64,000 bases of DNA. It comes from CAYNKA01 sp964397655. GTDB taxonomy: Bacteria; Spirochaetota; Spirochaetia; DTKZ01. Both the position numbers and the translations under genes were made by a program. Positions 33,587 through 41,108 of this stretch are shown here, one piece after another. The notes beneath the pieces were generated by a model that saw nothing but the letters and a program-made list of their open reading frames with translations, was not told where the DNA came from and did not search any database. Location of the stretch: the NCBI GenBank assembly GCA_964397655.1, contig CAYNKA010000002.1, positions 310,001 through 374,000 on the forward strand. The letters are read 5' to 3'. How positions within the stretch are numbered: the first letter of the stretch is position 1; each line of letters starts with the position of its first letter.

Positions 33587-35000
33587 GGGTGCGCGCGATC
33601 CTGAGGCCGATGCTCCAGCTTTTCCCGTCGGGTTTGTAGAACCCACGGTTGGTGAGGACAACGTCGTCCGCCTGAGTGTTCCAACCGCAGCCGCGGACGA
33701 CCTTCGTATCGCCCTCCGCCGGCCCCTCGGGGTCGGTCCGGGGCGAAGCCTCGTAGTAACCGGCGTCGAACGCGTCCCAGCACCACTCCCAAACGTTTCC
33801 CAGCATGTCAGCGTTGCCGAAAGGTCCGCTTCCGTCCCTGGTCCGGAATCCGTTCTTAATCCTGCCGTCGAAGAAACCGACGGGGGTGGTCGGTCCTCCC
33901 CGTCCGGCCATGTCGGCGTCCACGGGCTCGAAGGGGTCCCAGTTCTTGAAGTAGTTCGCGGCACGGTTGTCCAGGCCGCTGCCCTGGGGAAAGAGCCAGC
34001 CGCGGTCCCCGCGGGCCGCGTATTCCCATTCGGCCTCCGTGGGAAGCCTGAAGCCTCCGGCCGAGAAGTCCGGCTTCCCCTTCGCATCGTACACGGGATC
34101 GAGGCCGAAGAGGACCGAAAGGCCGTTGCAGAAAGCAACCGCACCCTGCCAGGTGACTCCGGAAACCGGATGGTCCTCCTTTCGTTCGCGGGGGAAGAGC
34201 CTCCCGTCCTTCGCCTCCAGGCCGATCTGCCTGCCGTAGTTGAGGTCCCCGAGCCCCAGATAGGAGGTGCCGTCCGGACCCGCGAGGTTTCCGTCCTTCA
34301 TCGAGAGGTCCCCGGTCGCGAGGAAACGGTTCGCGACTTCGGCGAAGAGCCCGTTCGTGACTTCGAATCTGCCGAGGGCGTAGGGACGGGTCAGGACGAC
34401 CCTGTGCTCGGGCCTGCCCCTCGCCGTCCCCTGGTTCCAGCCCATGACGAAGGTCGCGGTTTTCCCGGATCCGATTATCGGGAGGAGGTCGACGACGAGC
34501 GGGCGATAGGATAGGCGCGCCGCCGGCGTCCAAGCCTCCCACGAGCCTCCCGCGGCCTTTCTCCTCGCTCGGGCGTAGAAGGTCTTCTCCGCCTCGAGCG
34601 GCTTCCCGAGCCTGTAGGAGGACCCGCCCGTCTCCGCGTCGATGAGCATGTCGGCCTCGGAAAAGCTCTCGTCCTTCGAGACCTGGATGCGGAGCGACGA
34701 GCCTTCGGGAAGCGGCTCCCACCTGAGCACGGGATCAGCCACGGCGAAGACGAGGCCGTCGAGCGCGAATGAAGGCCGAAACGGCTCCGGGAAGAGCCGT
34801 CCCGTCTTCGAGGCGGCATTGTCCACGGAGCCGGGGCCTGGTTCGGCCTGGGCCGCGGCGGCGGATCCGGCGGTTCCGGCGATCGATTGGCTTTCCGGTC
34901 TGCCGGACGAACCTCCGACGGAAGTCCCCCGCCCAGGAGGGCTTCCGGCGCAGGAAAAAATCAGGAAACAGGCGAGGAACGGAAGGACGCGACGCGGCAT
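33576..35000 (-). CDS. SUMF1/formylglycine-generating-enzyme-like lipoprotein
   Basis: 474 residues. Lipoprotein signal (LPFLACFLIFSCAGS, Cys near residue 17), Gly/Ser/Ala linker, a fibronectin-like domain (about 75-165: LRWEPLPEGSSLRIQVSKD, TFYARARRK) and a C-terminal SUMF1 domain (about 195-474): HPVSGVTWQGAVAFCNGLS, FRLPTEAEWEYAARG, MLGNVWEWCWD and VVRGCGWNTQADDV. The closing motif RGCGW replaces RGGSW. Most bacterial members of this group are not true formylglycine enzymes and may bind ligands. GAGAGGAG precedes the ATG. Last of a metG-femAB-trx-like cluster. Confidence 0.88.
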   Translation of the reverse strand: MPRRVLPFLACFLIFSCAGSPPGRGTSVGGSSGRPESQSIAGTAGSAAAAQAEPGPGSVDNAASKTGRLFPEPFRPSFALDGLVFAVADPVLRWEPLPEGSSLRIQVSKDESFSEADMLIDAETGGSSYRLGKPLEAEKTFYARARRKAAGGSWEAWTPAARLSYRPLVVDLLPIIGSGKTATFVMGWNQGTARGRPEHRVVLTRPYALGRFEVTNGLFAEVANRFLATGDLSMKDGNLAGPDGTSYLGLGDLNYGRQIGLEAKDGRLFPRERKEDHPVSGVTWQGAVAFCNGLSVLFGLDPVYDAKGKPDFSAGGFRLPTEAEWEYAARGDRGWLFPQGSGLDNRAANYFKNWDPFEPVDADMAGRGGPTTPVGFFDGRIKNGFRTRDGSGPFGNADMLGNVWEWCWDAFDAGYYEASPRTDPEGPAEGDTKVVRGCGWNTQADDVVLTNRGFYKPDGKSWSIGLRIARTLIP

Positions 35001-35011
35001 ACCGGCTCCTC

Positions 35012-35332
35012 TCAGACGCCGGCCGCTGCCCGGAGCTTCGCGTCGATCTCGGGCAGGATGATGTCTTCGGAACGCTTCAGTACCGGCTTCCCGCCGACGA
35101 AGATCGACACCGTAGGAACCGTGTACGCGAGGAATTCGCCGGCCGCGGTCGGATGCTTCTCGAGATCCACGGCGAAGGCGGAGACTTCGGGGTGTTTCTT
35201 CAGCAGGCGGGCGAGTTTATTGGCGATCATCCTGCACTGGACGGATTCCTCCCGGAAGAAGAAGGCGAACACGGGTCGTCCCGTGCGGATGGTGTCTTCG
35301 AGTTGGCCGAGGAACTCAAGGTATTTCATCAT
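35012..35332 (-). CDS. Thioredoxin-like protein with SxxC instead of CxxC
   Basis: 106 residues, thioredoxin fold: PVFAFFFREESVQCRMIANKL in place of ...WCGPCK..., then VDLEKHPTAAGEFLAYTVPTVSIFVGGKPV with the cis-Pro TVPT motif. The first active-site Cys is Ser and the second is kept (S-V-Q-C), with no other Cys. It cannot perform ordinary disulfide exchange; a monothiol, peroxide-sensing or chaperone role is possible (inference). A TATACT lies seven bases before the first ATG (35340-35345), although without a good -35. No signal peptide. Confidence 0.8.
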   Translation of the reverse strand: MMKYLEFLGQLEDTIRTGRPVFAFFFREESVQCRMIANKLARLLKKHPEVSAFAVDLEKHPTAAGEFLAYTVPTVSIFVGGKPVLKRSEDIILPEIDAKLRAAAGV

Positions 35333-35383
35333 GGAAGAAAGTATACACCAGGTACGGCTGAACGGCCACCCGAAGCGGCAGGC

Positions 35384-36487
35384 TCATTCCTTCCCGGAAC
35401 CGAGCTTCTTCACGACGTCTCGCTTTCTGAAAGACTTGAAGTACCAGCGGCGGAGGGCTTCGGCGATCCGGTACGCCCGGTACCCGAAAAAGGACAGGGG
35501 AAAGTCGTAACTGCCCGGTCGGTGCAGGATCCGTCCGCCGAAGCCGGTCTTGAACCGATAGAGGCCGTACATCGCGTGGTCGGGATCGTTCCGGGGCGGA
35601 ACGCCGAAGAAGTCGTACGCGAGGGCTCCGTCGGCCTTCGCCGCGAGCATTCCGCGCCACTGGAGCAGGTAACTCGCCATGTAGTTGCGCAGTTCGTTCG
35701 AACTCGCGCCGTAGAGGTAGACCGCTCGTCGTCCGAAGACCGCGGTGACGATGCCCGCGAGAAGCCTGCCCTCTGCCTCCGCGAGGAGGAGCCTGAGCTT
35801 CGGACGCTCTCCCGGATACGAGGAGGCGAGCTCGAAGAGCTTTTCGTAATAGCCGTAATCGTGGATGCTGATGCCGTCCCGGACCCCGGTTTCGCGGTAG
35901 AGTTCGTACCAGCGCCCGAGGTCCTCGACGGATCCTTCGAAGACCCGGACGCCCTTCTTTTCCGCGAGACGTACGTTGTACCGCGTCTTGGGCTTCATCG
36001 CTGCGAGGATCTCCTCCTCGCCGAGGGAAAGGTCGACGATGACGGTGTCGGGGACCTGGATGTCCATGGGCGCCTTGAGGAAGGGCCTGCAGATAGCTTC
36101 TGCCTCCGCCTCCTCGCCCCAGGTCCCCCAGGGGGGATCGAACCGGACGAAGATGCAGCCCCTCGGGAGATGGGCTTCGAGCTTCTTCGAGAGGAGGCCG
36201 AGACAGTCGCAGGGTTTGCCGGGAAGAGGCCCGCCGGGCTCGGGGCCGTGGGGAACGTAGGCCAGAGAGCGCCCGGCCCCGAGGCCGCGAATCAGCACGA
36301 GCAGGGGGACGTCCATGTCGTGACCGTCGTCGCCCGAGCAGTGTACTACGAAGGCCCTGGCGTCCCAGCCGAAAGCCCCCTTCAGGGCGGCCCAGAATCC
36401 GCTCTGCAAAAGGTTCGGGGCCCCGAGGGTCTCGGGCGGGACGGGTTCAAGATCTATGGCGAACGGCGGTTTCTTCACGGCGTTCAT
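35384..36487 (-). CDS. FemAB/FmhB-family aminoacyltransferase-like protein
   Basis: 367 residues with paired GNAT-like halves: LLQSGFWAALKGAFGW, KTRYNVRLAEKKGVRVFEG, LAGIVTAVFGRRAVYLYGASSNELRNYMASYLLQW and DFFGVPPRNDPDHAMYGLYRFKTGFGG. These are the hallmarks of Fem transferases, which add amino acids from tRNA to the peptidoglycan stem peptide or act as related N-acyltransferases. In a wall-poor spirochaete the target may differ. A GGAAAG site lies 14 nt upstream; it follows metG by 28 nt. Confidence 0.85.
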   Translation of the reverse strand: MNAVKKPPFAIDLEPVPPETLGAPNLLQSGFWAALKGAFGWDARAFVVHCSGDDGHDMDVPLLVLIRGLGAGRSLAYVPHGPEPGGPLPGKPCDCLGLLSKKLEAHLPRGCIFVRFDPPWGTWGEEAEAEAICRPFLKAPMDIQVPDTVIVDLSLGEEEILAAMKPKTRYNVRLAEKKGVRVFEGSVEDLGRWYELYRETGVRDGISIHDYGYYEKLFELASSYPGERPKLRLLLAEAEGRLLAGIVTAVFGRRAVYLYGASSNELRNYMASYLLQWRGMLAAKADGALAYDFFGVPPRNDPDHAMYGLYRFKTGFGGRILHRPGSYDFPLSFFGYRAYRIAEALRRWYFKSFRKRDVVKKLGSGKE

Positions 36488-36515
36488 CGGATCAGCTTTC
36501 CGCGGAAGATCCCGC

Positions 36516-38828
36516 CTAGCCGACCTCGCCGTCCTTCACGCGCTCGGTGCCGAGCCCGACGCCGCCGACGGCGAGGACCTTGTTACCCACCTTGACGGCG
36601 CCCGCCTCCGCGCGGATCGGGACCGAGAAGAACCGATCGATGGTGATTTCGCCGGGAATCCCCGCCGCGGCCTCGCTTTCGCCTTCCAGCGTCACCCTGC
36701 TGCCGGGCGCGGCATGGGGGGCGAAGAGGACCTCCACGACGCCTTCGTGGGAGGCCGCGAGGAGCATGCCGTTCGACACGACGCCTCGGAGCTTCGCGGG
36801 CTTCAGGTTCGAGACGAGCACGATGTGCTTCCCGAGGAGTTCCTCTTCCTTGTAATGCGGGACGAGGCCCGAGACGATGACGCGCTCGCCGTTTCCCGTA
36901 TCGATGGTCTCGATGTAGAGCTTTTCCGCCTGCGGATGCCGCTCGATCTTGACGATCTTCGCCACCCTGAGGTCGATCTCCGAGCGGAAGCGCGCTTCGC
37001 TCTGCTCCGAGGTGAGCGCGGGCTCGGCCGGTTTTTCGGCCACCTCGGATTTCGGGGCGCCCGTCCTCGCGGTTTCGCCTTTCGGGGACTCCGGTTTACC
37101 GGCAGCCCGATCGGACGGCGCGGACTCCGCCGGCCTTTTTACTTCCTTGTTGTCCTGTTCGGCCATCGCTTTTTCCATCCTTTCCTTCTGGCTTCCCGAG
37201 AACCTTTCCCTGAGCGCTTCGATCTCCTCGTCCTCCAGCCTGCGGAATAGGATTTCGGGCGGACTTATGCGCGTCGGGCCCTCCCGTTTCGACAGATCCT
37301 TCCAGCCGAGGTCCTTGACGCCGAAGAAGGAGGACAGCTTGTCTGAGGTCGCGGGCATCACGGGCCGGACGAGTACTGCGAGATCCCGGACGAGGTAGAG
37401 GAGGTTCCTGAGGAGCGAAGCCGCCCTGGCCGGATCGCTCGTCCTCGTCTTCCACGGCTCGCCGTCCTGGAAGGCCTTGTTCCCGAAACTCGAGAGTGCG
37501 AGGGTCTCCCGGAACGCGTCCTTGAGTTCCGCGCGCTCGTAGTGGGCCCTGATCCGGTCCTCGTAGGCCGCGACTTCCTTCATGAAGGCCGCGTCGTCCG
37601 GCGCCTCGGGAATCCTGCCGTCGTAGTAGCGAGCTGCGAAGGTGAGCGTTCTGTTCACGAGGTTGCCGAGGTTTCCGATGAGCTCCGCGTTCACCTTCTC
37701 CTGGAAATCCTTCCAGGTGAAGAGGTAGTCCGAAGTCTCGGGCCGGTTGTAGAAGATGTAGAAGCGCCACACGTCCGCGGGTATCCCCGTGTCCACGACG
37801 TCGTTTCCGAAGATGCCTATTCCCTTGCTCTTCGAGAACTTGCCGCTCTCGTAGTTGAGGTATTCGGTGGACGACATGTGATGGAGAAGCGTCCATTTCT
37901 CCCCGCTGCCGAGAAGCGAGGACGGGAAGATGACCGTGTGGAAGGGGATGTTGTCCTTGCCGATGAACTGGAAAAGCTCGACCTCCTCGGGATTCCGCCA
38001 CCACTTTTCCCAGTCCTCCGTGTGGGAGGCGGTGATGGAGATGTAGCCGATCGGCGCGTCGAACCAGACGTAGAAGACCTTGTTCTCGAAGCCTTTCTTC
38101 GGCACGGGAATGCCCCACTTGAGGTCGCGGGTGATCGCACGCTCCTTGAGACCGTCCCTGATCCAGGCCTCCGTCATCTTGACCGCGTTTCTGGCCCAGA
38201 AGCCGCGGACCGAGGTCTCCTTGATCCACGCTTCGAGCTTCGGCCGGATCGCCGGGAGGTCGATGTAGAGGTGCCTCGTCTCCCGCACCTCGGGAGTCGA
38301 GCCGCAGACACCGCAACGCGGAGTCACGAGCTCGGTCGGGTCGAGAAGCTTCCCGCAACTCTCGCACTGGTCTCCCCTCGCGTCCGCGTAGCCGCAGTGG
38401 GGGCAGGTGCCGCGGACGTAACGGTCCGCGAGAAAGAGCTTGCAGGACCCGCAGTAGAGCTGCTCGATGGTCTGTTCCTTGATGAAGCCGTTCCTGTCCA
38501 GGGAAAGAAAGATCGATTGGGTTATCTTCGTCTGTTCCGGGCTCGAAGTCCTACCGAATTTGTCGAAGGCGATGTTGAACCAGGAGTAGATGTCCCGGTG
38601 GACGGCGTGGTAACGGTCGCAGAGCTCCCGAGGGCTCGTCCCCTCCTCCAGGGCCTTGGTCTCGGTCGCGGTGCCGTATTCGTCGGTGCCGCAGACGTAG
38701 AGCGTCTCGTAGCCCGCGAGGCGGCAGTAGCGGGAAAAGACGTCCGCCGAAAGGACCTGGATGAGGTTCCCCAAATGGGGGATGTTGTTCACGTAGGGAA
38801 GCGCGGAAGTGATCAATCGTTTCTTCAT
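36516..38828 (-). CDS. metG: Methionyl-tRNA synthetase with C-terminal tRNA-binding domain
   Basis: 770 residues. Class I signature PYVNNIPHLGNL near residue 11, a four-Cys zinc module (CGSCKLFLADRYVRGTCPHCGYADARGDQCESCGK, given by its ends around residues 125-160, plus CGVCG) and the KMSKS-type loop FSKSKGIGIF. An anticodon-binding helical domain follows, then a charged linker (about 590-655) and an EMAP-like tRNA-binding domain: LRVAKIVKIERHPQAEKLY, VSNLKPAKLRGVVSNGMLLAAS. It charges initiator and elongator tRNA-Met. The promoter ends eight bases before the ATG. Confidence 0.96.
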   Translation of the reverse strand: MKKRLITSALPYVNNIPHLGNLIQVLSADVFSRYCRLAGYETLYVCGTDEYGTATETKALEEGTSPRELCDRYHAVHRDIYSWFNIAFDKFGRTSSPEQTKITQSIFLSLDRNGFIKEQTIEQLYCGSCKLFLADRYVRGTCPHCGYADARGDQCESCGKLLDPTELVTPRCGVCGSTPEVRETRHLYIDLPAIRPKLEAWIKETSVRGFWARNAVKMTEAWIRDGLKERAITRDLKWGIPVPKKGFENKVFYVWFDAPIGYISITASHTEDWEKWWRNPEEVELFQFIGKDNIPFHTVIFPSSLLGSGEKWTLLHHMSSTEYLNYESGKFSKSKGIGIFGNDVVDTGIPADVWRFYIFYNRPETSDYLFTWKDFQEKVNAELIGNLGNLVNRTLTFAARYYDGRIPEAPDDAAFMKEVAAYEDRIRAHYERAELKDAFRETLALSSFGNKAFQDGEPWKTRTSDPARAASLLRNLLYLVRDLAVLVRPVMPATSDKLSSFFGVKDLGWKDLSKREGPTRISPPEILFRRLEDEEIEALRERFSGSQKERMEKAMAEQDNKEVKRPAESAPSDRAAGKPESPKGETARTGAPKSEVAEKPAEPALTSEQSEARFRSEIDLRVAKIVKIERHPQAEKLYIETIDTGNGERVIVSGLVPHYKEEELLGKHIVLVSNLKPAKLRGVVSNGMLLAASHEGVVEVLFAPHAAPGSRVTLEGESEAAAGIPGEITIDRFFSVPIRAEAGAVKVGNKVLAVGGVGLGTERVKDGEVG

Positions 38829-38836
38829 ATTGGGTT

Positions 38837-38865
38837 ACTATAGAAAGACTCCACCGGCCTGTCAA
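38837..38865 (-). promoter_or_regulatory. Promoter of metG, near-leaderless
   Basis: Minus strand perfect TTGACA (38860-38865), 17 bases, TATAGT (38837-38842), eight bases to the ATG. The expected leader is about two nucleotides, and no ribosome site is present. Confidence 0.8.
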
Positions 38866-38898
38866 CACGAACGAGGCGAGCTTGTCCTTCCCTTTCCC

Positions 38899-38927
38899 TT
38901 GACTTCCCCCCCTATAGTCGGTAGTTT
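38899..38927 (+). promoter_or_regulatory. Promoter of hflK-hflC
   Basis: TTGACT (38899-38904), 17 bases, TAGTTT (38922-38927). The leader of about 25 nt carries AAGGAGG, so this operon has conventional translation initiation, unlike its divergent neighbour metG. Confidence 0.55.
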
Positions 38928-38958
38928 CAAAGCATGCAAATCCAATCAAGGAGGCGAT

Positions 38959-39942
38959 ATGCCTGAAAGAGACGTAACGCCGCCGAAAATGCCCATAACG
39001 CTGCAGCCCAAACTCATCCTCATGGTGATTCTCGTTGTAGCCGCGATTTCGGTGGTGGTGAGCAGCTTCTTCGTCGTCGATCAGACCGAGGAAGCCGTGG
39101 TTCTCAGGTTCGGGAAGTTCCACCGTATGGTCGGGCCCGGCCTGAATTTCAAGATGCCCTTCAACATCGAGAAGAACTACAACGTTCCCACCCAGGTCAT
39201 CCAGAACATGACCTTCGGTTTCCGAACGGATAAGCCGGGAGTCTCCACGGTTTATTCGAACAAGGACTTCGGCGGCGAATCCAGGATGCTGACCGGCGAC
39301 CTCAACATCGTCGACGTGGAATGGATCATCCAGTATCGGGTGAACGATCCCAAGGCATGGCTCTTCAACATCGAGAACCATACCAAGACCCTCCGGGACA
39401 TATCCCAATCCGTGATCAACGTTCTTGTCGGAGACCGAGCCATCCTGGACGTGCTCGGACCCGAGAGGACCGCGATAGAGGTCCAAGGCCAGGACTTGAT
39501 GAACTCCATCTTCCAAAGCTACAACTTCGGCATCAAGATCACCACCGTGAAGCTCCAGAACGTCGTTCCACCCAAGGGCCAGGTCCAGGACGCCTTCGAG
39601 GACGTGAACAAGGCGATACAGGACATGAACCGCCTCATCAACGAGGGCCGAGAGGCCTACAACAAGGAGATCCCCAAGGCGAACGGAGAGTCGGAGCAGC
39701 TCGTCCAGATCGCCAAGGGATACTCCGCGGAGCGCGTCAACAAGGCGAGGGGCGACGTGGCCCGCTTCCAGTCCGTGCTGAACGAGTACCGGAAGGACCG
39801 AAACACGACGAGGACGCGCCTCTACTATGAAATGGTGGAAGACGTATTCAAGAATGAAAAAGGCATCGACCTGATCGACAAGAACCTCAAGAACTTCCTC
39901 CCGCTCAAGAACCTCGACCCGAACCAGGGAGGCGCGAGATGA
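38959..39942 (+). CDS. hflK: SPFH-domain protease-modulator HflK
   Basis: 327 residues. One N-terminal membrane span (about 20-42), then the SPFH/band-7 domain: VDQTEEAVVLRFGKFHRMVGPGLNFKMPF, given by its ends, and VEWIIQYRVNDPKAWLFNI. A long coiled coil from about 215 is rich in Glu/Lys/Arg. HflK and HflC form an oligomeric cap around the FtsH membrane protease in other bacteria; ftsH is not in the window. Start supported by AAGGAGG seven bases upstream. Confidence 0.92.
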   Translation: MPERDVTPPKMPITLQPKLILMVILVVAAISVVVSSFFVVDQTEEAVVLRFGKFHRMVGPGLNFKMPFNIEKNYNVPTQVIQNMTFGFRTDKPGVSTVYSNKDFGGESRMLTGDLNIVDVEWIIQYRVNDPKAWLFNIENHTKTLRDISQSVINVLVGDRAILDVLGPERTAIEVQGQDLMNSIFQSYNFGIKITTVKLQNVVPPKGQVQDAFEDVNKAIQDMNRLINEGREAYNKEIPKANGESEQLVQIAKGYSAERVNKARGDVARFQSVLNEYRKDRNTTRTRLYYEMVEDVFKNEKGIDLIDKNLKNFLPLKNLDPNQGGAR

Positions 39943-40928
39943 AAAAGACCGTTACCGTACTCGTAACCGTGGCGATCATCCTCGGCGTCCTCCTTCTCAT
40001 GGGTCCGTTTTTCATCGTCGAAGAAGGCGAGCAGGCCGTGGTCACACGGTTCGGCCAGATCGTGAACCAGGAAACCACCGCGGGGCTCAAGTTCAAGATG
40101 CCCATGGTGGACAACGTCGTGAAGTACTCCAAGAAGATCCAGTCGTGGGACGGCGAGCCTCAGCGCGTGCCGACCAAGGAGAACCAGTTCATCTGGGTCG
40201 ATACCACCGCGAGGTGGAAGATCTCCGATCCCACGAAGTTCTACGCGTCCGTGACCACCATGGAGCAGGCGTACGCGAGGCTCGACGACATCATCGACTC
40301 CATAGTCCGGACCACGATCGCGGACAACTATCTCAGGGAGGCGGTCCGGAATTCCAACATCATCAACGAACGGAAACCGACCGAAGCCATCACCGATTCC
40401 TCGGTCGAGAACATCGAAGGGTTCAAGGAGATCGCCCAGTTCACCGCGAGCCAGGGCAAACAGGAACCCATTCAAAAGGGCCGGCGGAAGCTCTCGGACG
40501 CCATGCTCGACTCAGTGAAGAAGGTGGTACCGGATTACGGGATCGAGGTGATCGACATCGTGATCCGCCAGATCCGTTACTCCGACGACCTCACCGAAAG
40601 CGTGTACAACAGGATGATCAAGGAGCGGAACCAGATAGCCCAGGCCTACCGATCCTTCGGCGAAGGCAAGAAGAAGGAATGGCTCGGCCGTCTCGAGAAC
40701 GAGAAGCGTTCCATCCTGTCCCGCGGCTACAGCGAGGCCGAGACGATCAAGGGAACCGCGGACGCCACTGCCGCGAAGATCTACTCCGACACCTACAGCG
40801 CGGATCCGGATTTCTTCGAGTTCTGGCGCTCGATCGAATCCTACCGGGCGACCCTGCCCAATTTCAAGAAGACGCTCACGACGGACATGAACTACTTCAA
40901 GTATCTCTACACGCCGTCCGGGCGATGA
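39939..40928 (+). CDS. hflC: SPFH-domain protease-modulator HflC
   Basis: 329 residues, N-terminal membrane span (about 5-24), SPFH domain beginning VEEGEQAVVTRFGQIV, LKFKMPMVDNVVKYSKKIQSWDGEPQRVPTKENQ in the HflC subtype (quoted by its ends), and the coiled coil RMIKERNQIAQAYRSFGEGKKKEWLGRLENEK. The start overlaps the hflK stop (ATGA), coupling the pair. It forms the HflKC ring with the upstream protein. A Rho-independent terminator follows 32 nt after the stop. Confidence 0.93.
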   Translation: MKKTVTVLVTVAIILGVLLLMGPFFIVEEGEQAVVTRFGQIVNQETTAGLKFKMPMVDNVVKYSKKIQSWDGEPQRVPTKENQFIWVDTTARWKISDPTKFYASVTTMEQAYARLDDIIDSIVRTTIADNYLREAVRNSNIINERKPTEAITDSSVENIEGFKEIAQFTASQGKQEPIQKGRRKLSDAMLDSVKKVVPDYGIEVIDIVIRQIRYSDDLTESVYNRMIKERNQIAQAYRSFGEGKKKEWLGRLENEKRSILSRGYSEAETIKGTADATAAKIYSDTYSADPDFFEFWRSIESYRATLPNFKKTLTTDMNYFKYLYTPSGR

Positions 40929-40959
40929 AACCGCCCGATACGAACGAACGAGAACGCCG

Positions 40960-40983
40960 AGGCCCCCGCGAGGGGGCCTTTTT
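40960..40983 (+). terminator. Rho-independent terminator of hflK-hflC
   Basis: AGGCCCCC, loop GCGA, GGGGGCCT, then TTTTT. Perfect 8-bp GC-rich stem with U-tract. Confidence 0.93.
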
Positions 40984-41031
40984 CGTCCCGGCGCGGTCCC
41001 GAGGAGGTCCTGTCCGGACGGCTGGAAAAAG

Positions 41032-41060
41032 TTGCATACCGTCCTTCTTCCGGCTATAAT
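41032..41060 (+). promoter_or_regulatory. Promoter of the multi-pass sensor kinase
   Basis: TTGCAT (41032-41037), 17 bases, perfect TATAAT (41055-41060). Six bases later is the in-frame codon ATC (41067); the first ATG in frame is at 41109. Confidence 0.75.
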
Positions 41061-41108
41061 CAGCGCATCAAAACGAAGCTGTATTTTTCACTGACAGGCT
41101 TCTGCCTC

